Below the pieces are notes generated by a model that did not search any database, had not been told where the DNA came from, and saw nothing but the letters and a program-made list of their open reading frames with translations. From positions 1 through 6,549 of the forward strand of contig JAOPXF010000479.1 in the NCBI GenBank assembly GCA_025965295.1: a DNA stretch of 6,549 bases, read 5' to 3'. Below, in pieces: positions 1-5,936 of the stretch. This stretch comes from Nocardioides sp. (GTDB lineage Bacteria; Actinomycetota; Actinomycetes; Propionibacteriales; Nocardioidaceae). The first letter of the stretch is position 1. Each line of letters begins with the position of its first letter. The translations under genes and the position numbers were made by a program.

Positions 1-86
1 TTGTTCGAACGGTTGCTTGTCCAGTCCGATGCCGGTTCCGGTCGGAAAGTTCGCGCGGGGTCCGCGTCGCGCGTCACACTGCTGGC
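1..86. other. Upstream non-coding segment of the exporter operon
   Basis: I find no gene, no convincing sigma70 promoter and no Shine-Dalgarno sequence here. An 8-base palindrome GTTCGAAC (3-10) and a CCGG-TT-CCGG stem-like stretch (32-41) are present, but neither makes a recognisable operator or terminator. The weak -10-like CACACT at 75-80 is the only promoter hint. The true upstream region is cut by the window. Confidence 0.3.
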
Positions 87-476
87 ATGGCCGATGGCAC
101 GAAGGACGACCCCTGGCAGCTGACGACCGCTCCCCGGAGCTCGGCGTACACGATGTGGCGCGAGGGTGACGAGCTCGTCTGCCAGGTCGGCACGACCACG
201 CTGAAGTACCACGCCCGCGCGATCGACGACCTGCACGCGTGGCTCCGCGACCGGGGCGACTGGGTGCCGCTGGGCGCCGCCGACGAGAAGAAGGACGCCG
301 CGGCGGGCACCGTCGAGGCGTTCGGCCGGGCCGACGACAACCCGGTGGGCGGGTGGTACGGCCTTCGCAGGGGCTACCGCGGCCGGTTCGGGATGTATCT
401 CCCGCCGCTGCTCGAGCGGCTCGGCCTGGTCGAGCTCACCCACGATGCCCGCAACAACAGCGTCCGTGCCGTCTGA
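87..476 (+). CDS. Conserved actinobacterial hypothetical protein (DUF6855-like), first gene of an ABC exporter operon
   Basis: This is a 129-residue soluble protein of unknown function with no signal peptide, membrane segment or cysteine-rich motif; its only cysteine is in the strand around residue 32. The N-terminal third (DGTKDDPWQL, then SAYTMWREGDELVCQVG) looks like a small beta-rich domain. The C-terminal third (about residues 88-129: GGWYGL, RGRFGMYLPPLLERLGLVEL, then NNSVRAV) reads like a helix followed by a beta-wing, which hints at a winged-helix-like end, but I see no defined DNA-binding motif. It resembles from memory a small conserved actinobacterial family (DUF6855); I could not search for it. 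ATG 87 has no Shine-Dalgarno sequence, and a weak -10-like CACACT (75-80) ends 6 bases before it, so a leaderless start is possible. Its 3' end contains the start of the downstream ABC ATPase gene, so the two are probably co-transcribed. Confidence is good for the gene, low for any role. Confidence 0.8.
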   Translation: MADGTKDDPWQLTTAPRSSAYTMWREGDELVCQVGTTTLKYHARAIDDLHAWLRDRGDWVPLGAADEKKDAAAGTVEAFGRADDNPVGGWYGLRRGYRGRFGMYLPPLLERLGLVELTHDARNNSVRAV

Positions 477-1260
477 GGTCCGGCCCGGGCGGCGACCGGC
501 CGCCCGGGCCGTCGGCATCACCAGGACGTACGGCGCGGGCAGCGCCCTCGTCACCGCCCTGGACAACGTGTCCGTGGACTTCCTCGCCGGGGAGTTCACC
601 GCGGTGATGGGCCCCTCCGGGTCGGGGAAGTCCACCCTCATGCACTGCATGGCCGCCCTGGACGCACCCACGTCCGGTCACGTCGTCCTCGGCGACGTCA
701 CGCTCGACGGTCTCGACGACAAGGCCCTCACCAAGCTCCGCCGCGACAAGGTCGGCTTCGTGTTCCAGGCCTACAACCTGGTCCCGACGCTGACGGCACA
801 GGAGAACGTCGAGCTGCCGATGAGCATCGCGGGGCGCCGGGCCGAGCCCTCCTGGTTCGACACCGTGATCTCCGCGGTCGGGCTGGGCGACCGGCTCAAG
901 CACCGGCCGACCGAGCTGTCCGGCGGCCAGCAGCAGCGCGTGGCCGCCGGCCGCGCCCTGCTGTCGCGGCCCGAGGTCGTGTTCGCCGACGAGCCCACGG
1001 GCAACCTCGACTCGTCGGCCGGCGCCGAGATCCTCCGCTTCCTGCGGCGCAGCGTCGACGAGTTCGGCCAGACGATCGTGATGGTGACCCACGACCCGGT
1101 CGCCGCGGCGTACACCGACCGCGTCGTCTTCCTCGCCGACGGCCGCATCGTCGACGAGATGCGTGACCCCACGAGCCAGAGGGTCCTCGAGAAGATGAGC
1201 CAGCTCAGCGAGCACCCGCCGGCCCAGCCCGCGCCGCCCGTGCCGACGCCGGAGGACTGA
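445..1260 (+). CDS. ABC transporter ATP-binding protein, MacB/LolD/FtsE-type
   Basis: This 271-residue nucleotide-binding subunit powers the permease encoded 5 bases downstream and sits on the cytoplasmic face of the membrane. All ABC motifs are intact: Walker A GPSGSGKST (56-64), Q-loop Gln108, signature LSGGQQQR (158-165), Walker B VVFADEP with catalytic Glu183, D-loop NLDSS (187-191) and H-loop His216. The ADEPTGNLD stretch and LSGGQQQR wording are typical of the MacB/LolD/FtsE group that partners FtsX-like permeases. The region just after the signature reads RVAAGRAL rather than the commoner RVAIARAL, a small deviation. A proline-rich tail (about 258-269) follows the ABC fold. ATG 445 is chosen; GTG 466 is the only nearby alternative, and both lie inside the preceding gene because the ABC fold begins at about residue 20. 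No clear ribosome binding site precedes ATG 445, consistent with translational coupling. Substrate cannot be told from the sequence. Confidence 0.95.
   Translation: MPATTASVPSEVRPGRRPAARAVGITRTYGAGSALVTALDNVSVDFLAGEFTAVMGPSGSGKSTLMHCMAALDAPTSGHVVLGDVTLDGLDDKALTKLRRDKVGFVFQAYNLVPTLTAQENVELPMSIAGRRAEPSWFDTVISAVGLGDRLKHRPTELSGGQQQRVAAGRALLSRPEVVFADEPTGNLDSSAGAEILRFLRRSVDEFGQTIVMVTHDPVAAAYTDRVVFLADGRIVDEMRDPTSQRVLEKMSQLSEHPPAQPAPPVPTPED
1251..1255 (+). promoter_or_regulatory. Ribosome binding site of the ABC permease gene
   Basis: GGAGG lies 10 bases before ATG 1266, inside the last codons of the ATPase gene. It fixes the permease start and shows that the permease is translated from the same message as the ATPase. 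Confidence 0.75.
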
Positions 1261-1265
1261 GCGGC

Positions 1266-3818
1266 ATGTGGACGGTCACGCTGCGCAACCTCCTGGCGCG
1301 CAAGATCCGGCTGGCGCTCAGCGCCTTCGCCATCGTGCTCGGCGTCGCGTTCGTCGCCGGGTCGTTCATCTTCACCGACTCGCTGGGCAACGCGTTCGAC
1401 GGCATCGTCGGGGGCACCACCGCCGACGTCGAGATCATCCCGAAGGGCGCCGGGGAGGTCGACCAGTTCGGCATCGACGCCCGCACCATCCCCGCCTCCG
1501 TCGTCGACGACCTGCGCAAGCTCCCGGGGGCCGCGAAGGTCTCGGGGACCGCCCAGGTGCAGGGCGTCTACGTGATCGGCAAGGACGGCAAGCTGGTCGG
1601 CGGCAACGGCCCGCCGGGGCTCGCCCTCAACTACGGCGGCATGACGTCGATCAACGGCGACCCGATCCTCACCCTGGCCGACGGCGCGCTGCCGACCGGT
1701 CCGGGCCAGGTCGCGCTCGACGTCGCCGCGGCCGACAAGGCCGGTTACCTGGTCGGCGACCAGGTCACGCTGGTGACCCCGGGCGACCCGCCGACGATGA
1801 AGGCCGAGCTGGTCGGGCTGGTCAACTTCGGCTCCGAGGGCGGGTTGGTCGGCGCGACGCTGACGATCTTCGACGAGCAGTGGATCCAGGACCTCTTCTT
1901 CGAGGGCCGCGACGTCTACACCAGCATCTCGATGACCACGGCCGACGGCGTGTCGCAGACCGAGCTGCGCGACGCCGCCCGCACGGTCGTGCCCGCGGGC
2001 GTCGAGGTCAGCACCGGCGACGACTTCGCCGCGAAGACCAAGCAGGGCATCGCGAAGATCCTCGGCTTCATCAACACGTTCCTGCTCGTCTTCGCGGCGG
2101 TCGCGATGGTGGTGGGCACGTTCCTGATCGTCAACACGTTCGGGATCCTGGTCGCGCAGCGCAGCCGCGAGCTCGCGCTGCTGCGCGCGCTGGGCGCGTC
2201 GCGGCGCCAGGTCAACCGCTCGGTGCTCGCCGAGGCGTTCGTGGTGGGGCTGCTCGGCTCGACCATCGGCATCGGGCTGGGCTACGTGCTCGCGATCGGG
2301 CTCAAGGCGCTCTTCGGCGTGATCGGGCTGGACCTGGGTGCCGCCGGCATGGAGCTCCAGCTCCGCACGGTGGTCGTGTCGTACGTCGTGGGCGTCGTCG
2401 TGACCATGCTCGCGGCGTACCTCCCCGCGCGCCGGGCCGGGCGGGTCCCCCCGATCGAGGCGATGAACGAGCACGCGGCCGTCCCGGAGTCGTCGCTGCG
2501 CCGCCGGCTCCTGACGGGTGGCGGCCTGGTCGTGGCCGGGGTGGCGCTGATGGGCGTGGGCTTCACCCAGGACGGCAACACCAGCCTGTCGCTGATCGGC
2601 GCCGGGATGCTCGCGATCCTGGTCGGCGTCTCGCTGGCGGCCGCCGTGATCGGCCGGCCGGTCATCTCCGGGCTGGGCGCGGTCTACCGACGCACGTCCG
2701 GGACCGTGGGTGTCCTCGCCACCGAGAACTCCCTGCGCAACCCCCGTCGTACGGCGGCCACCGCCAGCGCGCTGATGGTCGGCCTGACGCTCGTCACGCT
2801 GATGTCGATCCTGGGCCAGTCGGCCAAGGCCAGCACCGACAAGGCGATCGAGGAGAGCCTGACCGCCGAGCTCGTGGTGTCGAACGCGACCGGGCAGTTC
2901 TTCTCGCCGGCGTACGCCCGGGAGATCCGGCAGGTCGACGGCGTCGCCTCGGTGCTGCCCATCCGGGTGGCCAACGCCAAGCTCGGCGACTCCACGGCCT
3001 ACCTCGAGGCGACCGACCCCCGGGCCCTCGGCTCGGCGATCAGGCTGCCGGTCATCGCCGGTGCGCTCGGCTCCCTGACCGACGACACCGTGCTGATCCG
3101 CGAGTCGACGGCGTCCAGCCGGCACCTCGCGGTCGGCGACCAGGTCACGCTCACCTTCCCGGCGGGTCCGCGGAAGTTCACGATCGCCGGGATCTACCCC
3201 TCGGCGGGCGGCGCGATCAACAACGACTTCCTGATGACGCTGGGCGGGCTGACGAAGTCCGGGATCCAGCCCCAGGACTCCCTGCTCTTCATCACCAAGG
3301 ACCCCGGCGCCTCGGAGGCGACCGTGCGGGCGGCGATCGACAAGATCCTGGCCGACAACCCCACGGTCACGCTGAAGAACCAGCGGGAGTTCGCCGACGA
3401 GCAGAAGGGGCTCATCGACACCTTCCTCTACATCATCTACGCGCTGCTGGGCCTGGCCGTCGTGATCGCCGTCCTGGGGATCACGAACACGCTGGCCCTG
3501 TCGGTGATCGAGCGGACCCGGGAGATCGGGCTGCTGCGGGCGGTCGGCATGGGCCGGCGCCAGCTGCGCTCGATGATCCGGCTCGAGTCGACGGCGATCG
3601 CCGTGCTCGGCGCGCTGCTGGGCGTCGCCCTGGGCATCGTGTTCGGGGTGGTGCTCCAGCGGGCCATCGCCGAGCAGGGCATCGACGTGCTCGCGATCCC
3701 CTGGGTGCGGCTGGCCGTCTTCGTGGTGCTGGCCGCGGGGATCGGCGTGCTCGCCGCCGTCTTCCCGGCCCGCCGCGCCGCCCGGCTCGACGTGCTCAAG
3801 GCGATCACGACCGAGTAG
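1266..3818 (+). CDS. ABC transporter permease with two FtsX domains and two MacB-like extracytoplasmic domains
   Basis: This 850-residue integral membrane protein is the partner of the upstream ATPase; the pair would move an unknown substrate or transmit mechanical force across the membrane. Hydrophobic segments suggest about ten helices: TM1 near 15-36, a group at about 267-295, 319-350 and 368-387, two middle helices near 415-433 and 441-463, TM7 near 497-517, and a last group near 718-746, 774-798 and 814-834. Large extracytoplasmic domains lie at about 37-266 and 518-717. The protein is an internal duplication: coupling-helix motifs RSRELALLRALGASRRQV (299-316) and RTREIGLLRAVGMGRRQL (750-767), and the half ends LPARRAGRVPPIEA (386-399) and FPARRAARLDVLKA (833-846), match each other. 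This is the usual large actinobacterial FtsX permease layout, not a MacB fusion, since it has no ATPase domain. ATG 1266 is supported by GGAGG 10 bases upstream. The stop lies inside the 3' end of the convergent sulP gene. Confidence 0.95.
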   Translation: MWTVTLRNLLARKIRLALSAFAIVLGVAFVAGSFIFTDSLGNAFDGIVGGTTADVEIIPKGAGEVDQFGIDARTIPASVVDDLRKLPGAAKVSGTAQVQGVYVIGKDGKLVGGNGPPGLALNYGGMTSINGDPILTLADGALPTGPGQVALDVAAADKAGYLVGDQVTLVTPGDPPTMKAELVGLVNFGSEGGLVGATLTIFDEQWIQDLFFEGRDVYTSISMTTADGVSQTELRDAARTVVPAGVEVSTGDDFAAKTKQGIAKILGFINTFLLVFAAVAMVVGTFLIVNTFGILVAQRSRELALLRALGASRRQVNRSVLAEAFVVGLLGSTIGIGLGYVLAIGLKALFGVIGLDLGAAGMELQLRTVVVSYVVGVVVTMLAAYLPARRAGRVPPIEAMNEHAAVPESSLRRRLLTGGGLVVAGVALMGVGFTQDGNTSLSLIGAGMLAILVGVSLAAAVIGRPVISGLGAVYRRTSGTVGVLATENSLRNPRRTAATASALMVGLTLVTLMSILGQSAKASTDKAIEESLTAELVVSNATGQFFSPAYAREIRQVDGVASVLPIRVANAKLGDSTAYLEATDPRALGSAIRLPVIAGALGSLTDDTVLIRESTASSRHLAVGDQVTLTFPAGPRKFTIAGIYPSAGGAINNDFLMTLGGLTKSGIQPQDSLLFITKDPGASEATVRAAIDKILADNPTVTLKNQREFADEQKGLIDTFLYIIYALLGLAVVIAVLGITNTLALSVIERTREIGLLRAVGMGRRQLRSMIRLESTAIAVLGALLGVALGIVFGVVLQRAIAEQGIDVLAIPWVRLAVFVVLAAGIGVLAAVFPARRAARLDVLKAITTE
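1751..1771 (+). repeat. 21-base in-frame direct repeat, copy 1 (first extracytoplasmic domain)
   Basis: These 21 bases, beginning GGTCGGCGACCAGG, are identical to 3131-3151. Both copies are read in the same frame and encode VGDQVTL (residues 163-169 here), a turn-strand motif of MacB-type extracytoplasmic domains. Confidence 0.85.
3131..3151 (+). repeat. 21-base in-frame direct repeat, copy 2 (second extracytoplasmic domain)
   Basis: Exact copy of 1751-1771, encoding VGDQVTL at residues 623-629 of the same permease. The copies are 1380 bases (460 codons) apart, so recombination between them would leave an in-frame deletion. Confidence 0.85.
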
Positions 3819-5496
3819 CCCCGAGCCCGCGGTCCACCGGCTCGTGGGCGATCCGGGCGGCGTGGACGCGCGCGTGCGCGATCGCCTCCGGGGTGCTGGC
3901 GAAGAGGTGGCGCTCGTGGGCGAGCTCGCCGTAGACACCCAGCCGGACCAGGACCTGCTCGTGGGCTGGGCGTACGCCGGAGAGCAGCACCGTGATGCCG
4001 CGGGCCTCGAGGCGCTTGATCGTGTCGGCGAGCACGGCCGCGCCGGTGGCGTCCAGGGTGGCGACCCCGGACATGCGCAGCACCACGACCCGGACGTCGC
4101 TCACCTCCGAGAGCTGCAGCAGGAACGAGTGCGCGGCACCGAAGAACAGCGGCCCCTCCAGCCGGAACGCGACGATGTGGTCGTCGAGCAGCGAGCGCTC
4201 CTCCTCGGCGTGCTCGCCCCGGTCCAGAGGGATGGTCTCGAGGCTCACCGACCGCGCCATCTGCACGAGCGCGAAGACACCGGCCGCCACCAGGCCGGCG
4301 AGGACGGCGGTGACCAGGTCGAGGGCCAGCGTGGTGCCCGCGGTGACCAGCAGGACGACGGCGTCGCCGCGGGTGGAGGTGAGCAGCGCCCGGACGCTGG
4401 AGACCTCGATCATCTGCACGGCGGTGGCGACCAGCACGCCGGCCAGTGCCGCGAGCGGGATCTCCGACACCCACCGGGAGGCCACGAGCACCATCAGCAG
4501 GATCGCGAGCGACTGGACCACGGCGGCCAGGCGGGAGTGGGCGCCGGCCCGCACGTTGACGGCCGTGCGCGCGATCGCGGCGGTGGCCGGGACGCCGCCG
4601 AAGAAGGGGACGGCGAGGTTGGCGAGCCCCTGGCCGAAGAGCTCGCGGTCGGGGTCGTGCCGCTCCCCCACCCGCATCGCGTCGGACACGCTCGCCGAGA
4701 GCAGACTCTCGAGGGCGGCCAGCGCGGCCACGGCGACGGCGGGGACGAGCAGGCCACCGAGCTCGGAGGTCGCGAGGTGCGGCAGGCCGGGGGCCGGGAG
4801 ACCGGTCGGGAGGTGGCCGATGCGGGTCAGCGACAGGTGGGCGGCCGCCGCCACCCCGGTCGCGCCGACCACCGCGAGCAGCGAGACCGGGAGACCGGGC
4901 CGGAAGCGGCGGCCGAGGAGCATCGCGCCGGCCACGCCGGCAGCCATCAGCAGCGGGGCGGCGTGCGGCTGCCCGGCCCATCGACGTACGGCGTCGGCCG
5001 CGGCCGCGACCACCTGGTCGCCGGAGCCGGCGACGCCGAGCATCGAGGGCACCTGCTGGAGGGCGATGATCAGCGCGATACCGATCGTGAAGCCCTCGAC
5101 CACGGGCAGCGGCACGAAGCGGATGTAGCGGCCGGCTCCGGAGAGCGCGAGGCCGACGAGGATGACGCCGGCCATCAGGCCGACGACGAGCACGCCGTCG
5201 GCCCCGTGGGCGGCGACGATCGGGACGAGGACGACGGTCATCGCGCCGGTAGGGCCGCTGACCTGCACGGCGCTGCCGCCGAACAGGGCCGCGAGCACGC
5301 CCGCGACCACGGCGGTCACCAGGCCGGCCTCGGCCCCGAGGCCCGAGGAGATGCCGAAGGCGAGCGCGAGCGGCAGCGCCACCAGGGCGACGGTGACGCC
5401 GGCCATCGCGTCGCGGCCCGGCCGGCGGCCCATGGCCCGCAGGTCGGCGGGACGGGGCAGCAGGGCGGCGGCGCGGGCGAGGAGGCCGGCGGTCAC
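3805..5496 (-). CDS. SulP/SLC26-family inorganic anion transporter with STAS domain
   Basis: This 563-residue membrane protein belongs to the SulP family, whose members carry anions such as sulfate, bicarbonate or other oxyanions; the substrate cannot be assigned here. The membrane domain spans about residues 28-415. It carries the family signature near TM3 (SAVQVSGPTGAMTVV, 75-89), the conserved ALESLLSASVSDAM stretch (261-274), and the GLANLAVPFFGG plus IARTAVNVRAGAHS region (291-321). A cytoplasmic STAS domain follows (about 437-540) with the typical LDATGA loop (481-486). Length fits a full bacterial SulP protein. I chose GTG 5496 because it overlaps the upstream arsR stop as GTGA and gives a normal-length N-terminus; the open frame runs further upstream but there it overlaps arsR in another frame. 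Position behind arsR implies co-transcription and control by that repressor. The stop lies 14 bases inside the convergent permease gene. No carbonic anhydrase or sulfate-assimilation gene is visible nearby. Confidence 0.93.
   Translation of the reverse strand: MTAGLLARAAALLPRPADLRAMGRRPGRDAMAGVTVALVALPLALAFGISSGLGAEAGLVTAVVAGVLAALFGGSAVQVSGPTGAMTVVLVPIVAAHGADGVLVVGLMAGVILVGLALSGAGRYIRFVPLPVVEGFTIGIALIIALQQVPSMLGVAGSGDQVVAAAADAVRRWAGQPHAAPLLMAAGVAGAMLLGRRFRPGLPVSLLAVVGATGVAAAAHLSLTRIGHLPTGLPAPGLPHLATSELGGLLVPAVAVAALAALESLLSASVSDAMRVGERHDPDRELFGQGLANLAVPFFGGVPATAAIARTAVNVRAGAHSRLAAVVQSLAILLMVLVASRWVSEIPLAALAGVLVATAVQMIEVSSVRALLTSTRGDAVVLLVTAGTTLALDLVTAVLAGLVAAGVFALVQMARSVSLETIPLDRGEHAEEERSLLDDHIVAFRLEGPLFFGAAHSFLLQLSEVSDVRVVVLRMSGVATLDATGAAVLADTIKRLEARGITVLLSGVRPAHEQVLVRLGVYGELAHERHLFASTPEAIAHARVHAARIAHEPVDRGLGATRS
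3819..3847. terminator. Stem-loop at the convergent gene ends, possible terminator
   Basis: CGAGCC (3822-3827) and GGCTCG (3839-3844) form a perfect 6-base inverted repeat with an 11-base loop. One mismatch and two further G-C pairs extend the stem outward to 3819 and 3847. It begins directly after the permease stop codon (3816-3818) and lies within the last codons of sulP. No T-tract follows on either strand, so it would have to act as a U-less hairpin terminator or an RNA-stabilising stem; chance pairing in GC-rich DNA is a real alternative. Confidence 0.3.
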
Positions 5497-5840
5497 CGGG
5501 AGCGACCGGCGGCAGCCGCGGTGGCCAGCTCGTCGCGCAGCTCCACCCGGTCGGCGAGCACGCCGCGGATGATGACCCGGGCGCTCAGCAGCAGGTCGCG
5601 CACCTCGGGGACGCTCACCGAGTAGAGGACCTGCCCGCCCTCGCGGCGCTGCTCGACCAGCCCGGCCCGGCGCAGCACGGCGAGCTGCTGGCTGAGGTTG
5701 CTGGGCTCGATGTCGATGCCGTCGAGCAGCTCGTGGACGGCGTGGTCGCGCTCGGACAGGAGCTCCAGCACCCGGATCCGGGCGGGGTGGCCCAGGGTGC
5801 GGAAGAACTCGGCTTTCGCCTGGTAGAGCGGCACCGCCAC
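5493..5840 (-). CDS. ArsR/SmtB-family winged-helix transcriptional repressor
   Basis: This 115-residue cytoplasmic DNA-binding protein is the likely repressor of its own operon with sulP. The fold is readable: LGHPARIRVLELLSE (16-30) is the hallmark early ArsR helix pair, PSNLSQQLAVLRRAGLV (46-62) is the recognition helix region, and EQRREGGQVLYSV (63-75) is the beta-wing with the conserved tyrosine. Helix 5 (about 78-105) should form the dimer interface. The protein has no cysteine at all, so the classical ELCVCDL metal site and persulfide-sensing dithiols are absent, and I see no Asp/His/Glu cluster in helix 5 of the SmtB/CzrA type; His33 and His36 are the only candidates near helix 3. GTG 5840 is preferred because AAGGG lies 6 bases upstream; GTG 5834 is a weaker alternative. 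Close relatives with the same start-region wording, next to SulP genes, are familiar to me from actinobacteria such as Streptomyces. The ligand is unknown. Confidence 0.92.
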   Translation of the reverse strand: MAVPLYQAKAEFFRTLGHPARIRVLELLSERDHAVHELLDGIDIEPSNLSQQLAVLRRAGLVEQRREGGQVLYSVSVPEVRDLLLSARVIIRGVLADRVELRDELATAAAAGRSR

Positions 5841-5846
5841 GGTGAT

Positions 5847-5852
5847 CCCTTC
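5847..5852 (-). promoter_or_regulatory. Ribosome binding site of arsR
   Basis: On the minus strand GAAGGG ends 6 bases before GTG 5840. This decides the start among several possible GTG codons. Confidence 0.65.
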
Positions 5853-5862
5853 GTCGGACTTC

Positions 5863-5891
5863 AGTATCCGCGCACTTACGCAATTCTTCAA
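5863..5891 (-). promoter_or_regulatory. Sigma70-type promoter of the arsR-sulP operon
   Basis: On the minus strand TTGAAG (5891-5886) and GATACT (5868-5863) are separated by exactly 17 bases and each matches the housekeeping consensus at four of six positions. Transcription would start near 5856, giving a leader of roughly 16 bases that includes the arsR ribosome binding site. The stretch is noticeably AT-rich against its surroundings. Confidence 0.55.
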
Positions 5892-5893
5892 GT
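5874..5893. promoter_or_regulatory. Candidate ArsR operator palindrome over the -35 box
   Basis: The 20 bases have the symmetric pattern ACTT-N4-AATT-N4-AAGT (12 of 20 positions symmetric). The palindrome covers the whole -35 hexamer of the arsR-sulP promoter, where a bound repressor would block RNA polymerase. ArsR-family operators are typically imperfect AT-rich palindromes at promoters, so size, composition and position fit; the assignment to this ArsR is inference. Confidence 0.45.
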
Positions 5894-5903
5894 CGTACGG
5901 CGC

Positions 5904-5917
5904 GGGACCGGCGTCCC
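5904..5917. repeat. Short inverted repeat in the lepB upstream region
   Basis: GGGAC (5904-5908) and GTCCC (5913-5917) flank a 4-base centre. It occupies the place where a lepB -35 box would be expected (about 5902-5907 for a 17-base spacer), where I see no TTGACA-like hexamer. It could be a second regulator site or simply GC-rich chance. Confidence 0.25.
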
Positions 5918-5924
5918 CCGCTCG

Positions 5925-5930
5925 TATACT
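5925..5930 (+). promoter_or_regulatory. -10 box of lepB, placed for leaderless transcription
   Basis: TATACT matches the -10 consensus TATAAT at five of six positions and stands out in very GC-rich DNA. It ends 6 bases before GTG 5937, so transcription should begin at or next to the start codon. No convincing -35 hexamer is seen. Confidence 0.55.
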
Positions 5931-5936
5931 CGCCGG

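Noticed and set aside
3..18. Possible LexA (SOS) box beginning TCGAAC or a tRNA T-loop remnant TTCGAA.
   Set aside because: The second half-site GCTTGT does not match GTTCGA, and the bases around the TTCGAA cannot form a T-stem; the motif is at the window edge.
140..166. Idea that the small first gene is a toxin or antitoxin partner.
   Set aside because: No toxin or antitoxin motif is visible and the neighbour is an ABC ATPase rather than a second small gene.
527..539. 13-base word CGTACGGCGCGGG repeated at 5894-5906.
   Set aside because: One copy is inside the ATPase coding sequence and the other between genes, with no shared flanks; a chance match is plausible at this GC content.
771..3938. 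A 1055-codon open frame on the minus strand across both ABC genes, and an 888-codon frame at 1268-3934 on the plus strand.
   Set aside because: Both are composition shadows of the real genes: their products are rich in Arg, Asp, Gly and His repeats with no domain, whereas the overlapping plus-strand frames have clear ABC and FtsX motifs.
3844..5625. A 593-codon plus-strand open frame opposite sulP.
   Set aside because: It is low-complexity Gly/Asp/His/Arg sequence, antisense to a gene with unmistakable SulP motifs.
5497..5883. N-terminal extension of the sulP open frame up to 5883.
   Set aside because: The extension is an Arg/Pro/Ala-rich stretch that overlaps the clear arsR gene in another frame; SulP homology starts after GTG 5496.
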